From the NCBI RefSeq assembly GCF_000737715.1, contig NZ_JPRN01000002.1, forward strand, positions 558,001 to 622,000: a stretch of 64,000 nt of DNA, given 5' to 3'. The translations under genes and the position numbers were made by a program. This DNA comes from Chryseobacterium sp. JM1. Lineage in GTDB: Bacteria > Bacteroidota > Bacteroidia > Flavobacteriales > Weeksellaceae. Every line of letters starts with the position of its first letter. Position 1 is the first letter of the stretch. Below the pieces are notes generated by a model. The model worked only from the letters and a program-made list of their open reading frames with translations. It made no database searches and was not told the DNA's origin. Of the stretch, positions 59,443-64,000 are shown piece after piece.

Positions 59443-60681
59443 TTATGCAATATCATTAATTTCTGCTACGCTTTGTTTTTTGCCCATTCCTTCTTCATCG
59501 TATATCTGGATTCTTGAGCTTATATTTAAAATAATTCCAAGCTGGAGGTAGGTGACCAGCATGGAGGTTCCTCCATAACTTATCAGCGGCAGCGGCTGTC
59601 CTGTTACCGGGATCAGATTGACTGCTACAGCAATATTCACTGCTAGCTGAATGAAGATCATCACCCCGAGACTGAGCACGAGCAGGGACCCGAAAAACGC
59701 GGGCATTTTGCTGGCGATCATCACGATTCTGATCATCATAATGAGATACAGACATATCAGAAAAGCGGCACCAATCAGTCCGTATTCTTCTACAATCACG
59801 GCAAAAATAAAGTCGGAGGCAGACTGTGGAAGCATTTGTTTCAATGCACTTTTTCCAGGTCCCATTCCGGTAATTCCACCATGCACGATGGCGGCTTTGG
59901 CCTGCATTACCTGATAGTTTTTAGCTTTTACGCTTTCATCATCTACATCAGCGGTTTTTGCTTTGCTGGAGGTAAATGTTTCGATACGGCTCATCCATGT
60001 ATGTACACGGTTTCCGCCGATCAGATTGGTGTTTAATGCTATAATCAGGAAGAAAACAATGGCTACAAATGAGGAAGAGATGAATCCTGCAATGTATTTC
60101 CAGTGAAGCTGTCCTATAATCAGAACAATCACGGAAACCATAAGGATCATCAATGCCGTAGAACCGTTGTCTTTGGCTACCAGTACAAATACCAGCAGGA
60201 TAGGTCCGAAGATGTACATAATGTTCTCTATCGGAAGTCTTTCCCGGGTTATTTTCTTGGTCAGATATCTGCAGAGATAAATGATCAGCATTAAAAACGC
60301 AAATGACGATGGCTGGAATGAGATAGGTGTTCCGGGGATCTTCAACCATCTTGAAGCACTGGCTCCATCAATGGTCTGACCCGTAAACATGGTGACCACA
60401 AGAAGAACAATCATTAAACCGAGCAGAATACTGCTGAGCTTTCCGATGTACTCGTATTTCACCATTCCTACCACTCTCATGATTACAAGACCTAAGACCA
60501 CAAAGAACATATGCTTGATCACGTGACCGGTTGTGGTCCCGTTATTAACGATATATTCCAGATTTGAACTTGCAGAGTATACAGGGAAAATAGAGAAAAT
60601 GGAGATCACAAGGATGACCATCCAAAGTACTTTATCGCCCTTTAGAAATTCAATTCTGCTTTCTGTGTTCTGTTCGTCCAT
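59443..60681 (-). CDS. ftsW: FtsW, lipid II polymerase of the divisome (SEDS family)
   Basis: 412 residues with about ten membrane helices. SEDS hallmarks are WLKIPGTPISFQPSSFAFLM, AKDNGSTALMILMVSVIVL and the final PVTGQPLPLISYGGTSMLVT. It polymerises glycan strands together with a class B PBP at the septum. The ATG at 60681 (MDEQNTESR) was chosen over one nine codons upstream. The place between murD and murG is usual. Confidence 0.92.
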   Translation of the reverse strand: MDEQNTESRIEFLKGDKVLWMVILVISIFSIFPVYSASSNLEYIVNNGTTTGHVIKHMFFVVLGLVIMRVVGMVKYEYIGKLSSILLGLMIVLLVVTMFTGQTIDGASASRWLKIPGTPISFQPSSFAFLMLIIYLCRYLTKKITRERLPIENIMYIFGPILLVFVLVAKDNGSTALMILMVSVIVLIIGQLHWKYIAGFISSSFVAIVFFLIIALNTNLIGGNRVHTWMSRIETFTSSKAKTADVDDESVKAKNYQVMQAKAAIVHGGITGMGPGKSALKQMLPQSASDFIFAVIVEEYGLIGAAFLICLYLIMMIRIVMIASKMPAFFGSLLVLSLGVMIFIQLAVNIAVAVNLIPVTGQPLPLISYGGTSMLVTYLQLGIILNISSRIQIYDEEGMGKKQSVAEINDIA

Positions 60682-60748
60682 ATTTTTGTATTCATGTATG
60701 ATGTACAAAGTAAAATGTACTTTTTACACCCGACATTTTACTTTGTAC

Positions 60749-62074
60749 TTACTTTAATACCTGCTCTTTAAACTGTTTTCCTCTGTCTTCATAGCTTTTG
60801 AACAGGTCAAAACTTGCGCAGCATGGGGAAAGTAAAACGGTATCTCCGCTTTTGGCCAGTGATTTTGATATTTTCACAGCTTCTTCCATGCTTGACGTAT
60901 CATAGATGAATTCTTTTTTGTCTTTAAAGAAGTCTATGATCTTTGTATTGTCTATTCCAAGACATACAATGGCTTTTACTTTTCTTTTAACAAGCTCCTC
61001 AATTTCTGAGTAGTCGTTTCCTTTATCTAATCCTCCTACGATCCAAACTGTTGGAGTTTTCATGCTTTCTAAAGCGTAGTAGGTGGCATTTACATTCGTT
61101 GCTTTGCTGTCGTTGATGTATTTTACCCCGTTGGCCTCTGTTACGAATTCAAGTCTGTGTTCTACCGCCTGGAAAGTCATCAGTGAATTTCTGATGCTTT
61201 CATTGTTGATTTCCAATATTTTACCGGCTATTGAAGCGGCTAAGCTATTGGCCACATTGTGATTTCCAAGAAGAGATAGCTTGTCAATCTTCATGGAAAA
61301 CTCATCCTTCATTTTGACTACGATCTCATCGCCATCAATGAAACCACCTTCAGACAATTTTTCTTTTGTAGAGAAGGGAATCATTTTCGCTTTGATTTCC
61401 AGTTTCTCAAGAATGGTCTTGCTCATTTCGTCATCTTTGTTGTAGATGAAGAAATTGTCATTTTCCTGATTTTCAGCAATTCTGAATTTAGCTAAAGCAT
61501 ATTCTTCATAATTGTAGTTGTACTGATCCAGGTGATCCTGAGACAGGTTCAACAGCAGGGAAATGTAAGGTCTGAAGTTCTGAATATCATCCAATTGGAA
61601 AGAACTTACCTCCAGTACATAATATTCATGGTTTTCATCAGCCACCTGTTTTGCAAAGCTGTATCCTATATTTCCTCCCAATCCTACATTTAATCCTTCA
61701 TTTTTCAGGATGTAGTAGATCAGGGAAGTTGTCGTTGTTTTTCCGTTGCTTCCTGTGATGGCAATGATTTTGGCATCCGTAAATTCTGAAGCGAACTCAA
61801 TTTCAGATGAAAGTCTGATTCCTTTCTCGTGAATTTTGTGAACGATCTCTGCCTTTTTGGGAATTCCCGGACTTTTTACGATCCAGTCTGCATTTAATAT
61901 TCTTTCTTCGTTGTGGTTTCCTTCTTCAAATTCAATTTCATTTTCGGCTAAAAACTGCTTGTAGTTATCCTTAATAGCTCCTTTGTCTGAAAGAAAAACC
62001 TCCAGACCTTGTTTTTTCGCTAAATAAGCAGCTCCGCATCCGCTCTCTCCACCTCCTAAAACAACTATTTTCAT
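60749..62074 (-). CDS. murD: UDP-N-acetylmuramoyl-L-alanine:D-glutamate ligase
   Basis: 441 residues. N-terminal VLGGGESGCGAAYLAKKQG and VKSPGIP, ATP loop GSNGKTTTT (108-116), and EHRLEFV with NDSKATN (substrate lysine region) are MurD features. It adds D-Glu to UDP-MurNAc-L-Ala. The length is normal. It lies between mraY and ftsW. Confidence 0.95.
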   Translation of the reverse strand: MKIVVLGGGESGCGAAYLAKKQGLEVFLSDKGAIKDNYKQFLAENEIEFEEGNHNEERILNADWIVKSPGIPKKAEIVHKIHEKGIRLSSEIEFASEFTDAKIIAITGSNGKTTTTSLIYYILKNEGLNVGLGGNIGYSFAKQVADENHEYYVLEVSSFQLDDIQNFRPYISLLLNLSQDHLDQYNYNYEEYALAKFRIAENQENDNFFIYNKDDEMSKTILEKLEIKAKMIPFSTKEKLSEGGFIDGDEIVVKMKDEFSMKIDKLSLLGNHNVANSLAASIAGKILEINNESIRNSLMTFQAVEHRLEFVTEANGVKYINDSKATNVNATYYALESMKTPTVWIVGGLDKGNDYSEIEELVKRKVKAIVCLGIDNTKIIDFFKDKKEFIYDTSSMEEAVKISKSLAKSGDTVLLSPCCASFDLFKSYEDRGKQFKEQVLK

Positions 62075-62158
62075 ATCTATTCTTTTGTAAAATGTATAAT
62101 GTAAAACGTATTAATGTAATTTGGTTTTGTATTAATACTTCATACTTTACACAAGGTT

Positions 62159-63400
62159 TTATCTCATTTTTAATGTGATCAGGCATACTATAGCCAGCAT
62201 TACTCCGATGATGATCATTCTGTTGACGATCTTGCTCTCATGGAAACCTCCTTTCTGATAATGGTGGTGTAATGGTGACATTCTAAAAAATCTATTATTC
62301 TGAGCGTAATCCAGCCCATATTTTCTTTTTCTGTATTTGAAAACAACGACCTGTAGCATTACCGATACGTTTTCAATCAGGAAGATTCCGCATAATACCG
62401 GAATCAGAAGTTCTTTTCTCAGGATGATCGCTAAAACGGCAATCACTCCTCCCAGCATCAGACTTCCTGTGTCGCCCATAAAAACCTGGGCAGGATAGGT
62501 ATTGTACCAGAAGAATCCGATGACGGCACCTACCATGGCTACTGCGAAAATCGTGGTTTCTCCCATATTCGGGAGGAACATAATATTGAGATAGTCTGCA
62601 AAAATAATGTTCCCGGAAAGGTAGGCGAACAGGGCGAGGGTGAGCAGTATAATGGCACTGGTTCCTGCTGCAAGCCCGTCGATTCCATCCGTAATATTAG
62701 CTCCGTTTGAAACGGCGGTCACAATGAAAATAACGATCGGGATAAAGACAATCCATGCCCACTCATGGGCATCTTTATCATTCATCCAGAAAAGTATTCC
62801 GCTGTAATCAAACTCATTGTTCTTGGCGAACGGAACGGTAGAAACGGTGATCTTTTCTGTTGGCATAAAGTTCTGTTCTACATTGTTTCGGTTCACCACT
62901 TTTGCATCCGCATATTTTCTTTTAACGGTGATGTCAGGATGGAAATACATTGTAACTCCGACAATTAGCCCTAAACCAACCTGTCCTACAATTTTGAATT
63001 TCCCACTCAGTCCGTCTTTATTTTTCTTTACTTTCTTTAAATAATCATCTACGAAACCTATAGCACCCATCCACAACATGGAAACCAGCAGCAGAACGAT
63101 ATACACATTGGTGATCCTTGTAAAGAGCAGCACCGGGATGATCGTTGCAATAATAATAATAAGCCCTCCCATGGTAGGAGTCCCTTCTTTCTGCTTCTGT
63201 CCGTCTAATCCAAGGTCACGTACCAATTCGCCCATCTGTTTTGCTCTCAGATAATTGATGATCCTTTTTCCGTAGACCAAAGCAATGACCAAAGAAAACA
63301 GCACAGCTATTCCGGCACGGAAAGAAATGTATTTCAGCATTCCCAATCCCGGTATGTGGATTCCCTGGCTGGTTAGGTATTCGTATAGATAGTATAGCAT
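62159..63400 (-). CDS. mraY: Phospho-MurNAc-pentapeptide translocase
   Basis: 413 residues with about ten membrane helices. Key segments are [66 protein letters not shown] and the HHHYQKGG loop. It moves phospho-MurNAc-pentapeptide to undecaprenyl phosphate to make lipid I. It is longer than the E. coli enzyme because of an extracytoplasmic insert (about 155-215), as usual in Bacteroidota. Confidence 0.95.
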   Translation of the reverse strand: MLYYLYEYLTSQGIHIPGLGMLKYISFRAGIAVLFSLVIALVYGKRIINYLRAKQMGELVRDLGLDGQKQKEGTPTMGGLIIIIATIIPVLLFTRITNVYIVLLLVSMLWMGAIGFVDDYLKKVKKNKDGLSGKFKIVGQVGLGLIVGVTMYFHPDITVKRKYADAKVVNRNNVEQNFMPTEKITVSTVPFAKNNEFDYSGILFWMNDKDAHEWAWIVFIPIVIFIVTAVSNGANITDGIDGLAAGTSAIILLTLALFAYLSGNIIFADYLNIMFLPNMGETTIFAVAMVGAVIGFFWYNTYPAQVFMGDTGSLMLGGVIAVLAIILRKELLIPVLCGIFLIENVSVMLQVVVFKYRKRKYGLDYAQNNRFFRMSPLHHHYQKGGFHESKIVNRMIIIGVMLAIVCLITLKMR

Positions 63401-63430
63401 GTTCTTTTTTTTAATTTAAAAATTTAATTT

Positions 63431-63842
63431 ATTTAAAGATTTAAAGATGGGGCTTCTCCATATTTTCACTTAAATACTTAATAAAGTTTGAAATATTAGA
63501 AGAAACTTTCCGTGAAAGATTAATGATTTCCTCAGCTTTATTTTCGTCTCCTAATTTTAATCTTTTACTTACAATCATCATACTTCTAACTTCGGCACAA
63601 CTGCCTTTTGCAATTTTTAAATATTTAATAAACTGTCTGTTGTTATTATATTCTGAACCTTCTGCAATATTGTTGGATATTGAAAATCCGGCTCTTTTTA
63701 TTTGATTATTAAATTCAAATTCTCGTTCTAAATTCTCACTTCTGAGAAATTGATACACTTTTTCAATTAAATCTAAGCTCTTGATGTAAACAGGGAAATT
63801 TTCAAAATTTTTGGTCATCATCAAATTTTTAAATCTTTAAAT
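63431..63842. repeat. 15-bp inverted repeats flanking the four-helix-bundle gene
   Basis: ATTTAAAGATTTAAA at 63431-63445 and its exact reverse complement at 63828-63842 frame the gene 63441-63824. Similar A/T words occur in the gap at 58203-58230. Confidence 0.55.
63441..63824 (-). CDS. Four-helix-bundle protein (23S rRNA intervening-sequence type)
   Basis: 127 residues with the TIGR02436-like pattern: FENFPVYIKSLDLIEKVYQF, FNNQIKRAGFSISNNIAEGS and FIKYLKIAKGSCAEVRSMM. These proteins were first seen in intervening sequences of 23S rRNA genes and now occur free. A role in RNA binding is guessed from the basic surface. Here the gene interrupts the dcw cluster between murE and mraY and is flanked by inverted repeats. 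Three in-frame ATGs at the beginning make the exact start unsure by 2 codons. Confidence 0.85.
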   Translation of the reverse strand: MMMTKNFENFPVYIKSLDLIEKVYQFLRSENLEREFEFNNQIKRAGFSISNNIAEGSEYNNNRQFIKYLKIAKGSCAEVRSMMIVSKRLKLGDENKAEEIINLSRKVSSNISNFIKYLSENMEKPHL

Positions 63843-63864
63843 GAATTGAATCTTTTAATCTTCT

Positions 63865-64000
63865 TTATTTACTCATTAACTTCCAAAGTTCGTTGATCGT
63901 TTCTTTGTCGTCAAAATGATGTTTAACACCATTAATATCCTGATAGGTTTCGTGGCCTTTTCCGGCTACTAAAACAATATCTTTAGGCTCTGCAAACTTA
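63865..64000 (-). CDS. murE: UDP-N-acetylmuramyl-tripeptide synthetase, C-terminal end (partial)
   Basis: Only the last 44 codons lie in the window. They read [14 protein letters not shown] and then [12 protein letters not shown], typical of the MurE C-terminus. MurE adds the third residue of the stem peptide, usually meso-diaminopimelate in this group, but the specificity loop (DNPR) lies outside. The beginning of the gene is beyond the right edge. Confidence 0.88.
   Translation of the reverse strand, partial: KFAEPKDIVLVAGKGHETYQDINGVKHHFDDKETINELWKLMSK

Overview
This window looks like chromosomal DNA from a flavobacterium of the Weeksellaceae, most likely Chryseobacterium or a close relative. 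The evidence is a low-GC genome, promoters of the Bacteroidota type (TTTG, about 19 nt, then TAnnTTTG), almost no Shine-Dalgarno sequences, GLPGLI and DUF4421 proteins, a T9SS C-terminal sorting domain, TonB-dependent receptors with carboxypeptidase-like N-domains, a 640-residue FtsZ with a long acidic linker, and the division/cell-wall cluster typical of the group. The genus is inferred from protein style, not from a database match.

Layout. 1-446 is non-coding with a long imperfect hairpin. 447-6952 holds two overlapping small genes (one Cys-rich), a JmjC/cupin-like protein, a large outer-membrane barrel protein, a DinB protein and a GLPGLI protein. 7088-9527 is a ferrous-iron operon (feoA-feoB-small Cys-rich partner) behind a promoter with a palindromic candidate iron box. 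9596-15342 holds a DUF4421 protein, glmM, a Crp-like regulator, a quinone-oxidoreductase-like protein and a TPR protein. 16170-18138 (minus strand) carries an EamA permease, aat and a DUF3127 protein with an SSB-like acidic tail. 18309-18865 has four tRNA genes, two of them near-identical tRNA-Leu(TAG). 19571-21164 has four small minus-strand genes, two with terminal HTHs. 21777-26263 has three tandem tail-fibre-like surface proteins, the middle one truncated. 26709-29514 carries a small unknown gene, a MocR-type regulator and a GNAT acetyltransferase.

29740-39211 is the most distinctive region. A regulator with HTH and cupin domains is followed by a tight operon: TonB receptor, DUF5690 permease, FAD-dependent oxidoreductase and phosphonatase-like HAD hydrolase. 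A secreted phosphodiesterase/alkaline-phosphatase-family protein with a LamG-like domain and a T9SS tail lies further on. The same dyad (TTTAC-N5-GTAAA) occurs before the phosphodiesterase (up to three times) and before the TonB operon. I read this as an organophosphonate scavenging system: release outside, TonB uptake, inner-membrane transport, oxidative deamination, then C-P cleavage.

39405-43247 has a response regulator and sensor kinase, a stress-protein-like gene preceded by phased direct repeats, and a YoaK permease. 43703-49069 has mutL, a rhomboid protease, two duplicated membrane endonuclease/phosphatase-fold proteins and two lipoproteins. 49230-51260 has a GH3-family protein and a bacilliredoxin. 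51718-64000 is the dcw cluster read on the minus strand (murE end, four-helix-bundle protein, mraY, murD, ftsW, murG, murC, ftsQ, ftsA, ftsZ, yqeY).

The intergenic DNA is unusually rich in repeats: a composite repeat at three loci, a pair of ~92-bp elements with inverted ends, palindromic GGGAC/GTCCC elements, and a pair of ~130-nt elements that fold alike and show a compensatory-type change. The last of these and the phosphonate regulon are the best candidates for something undescribed.
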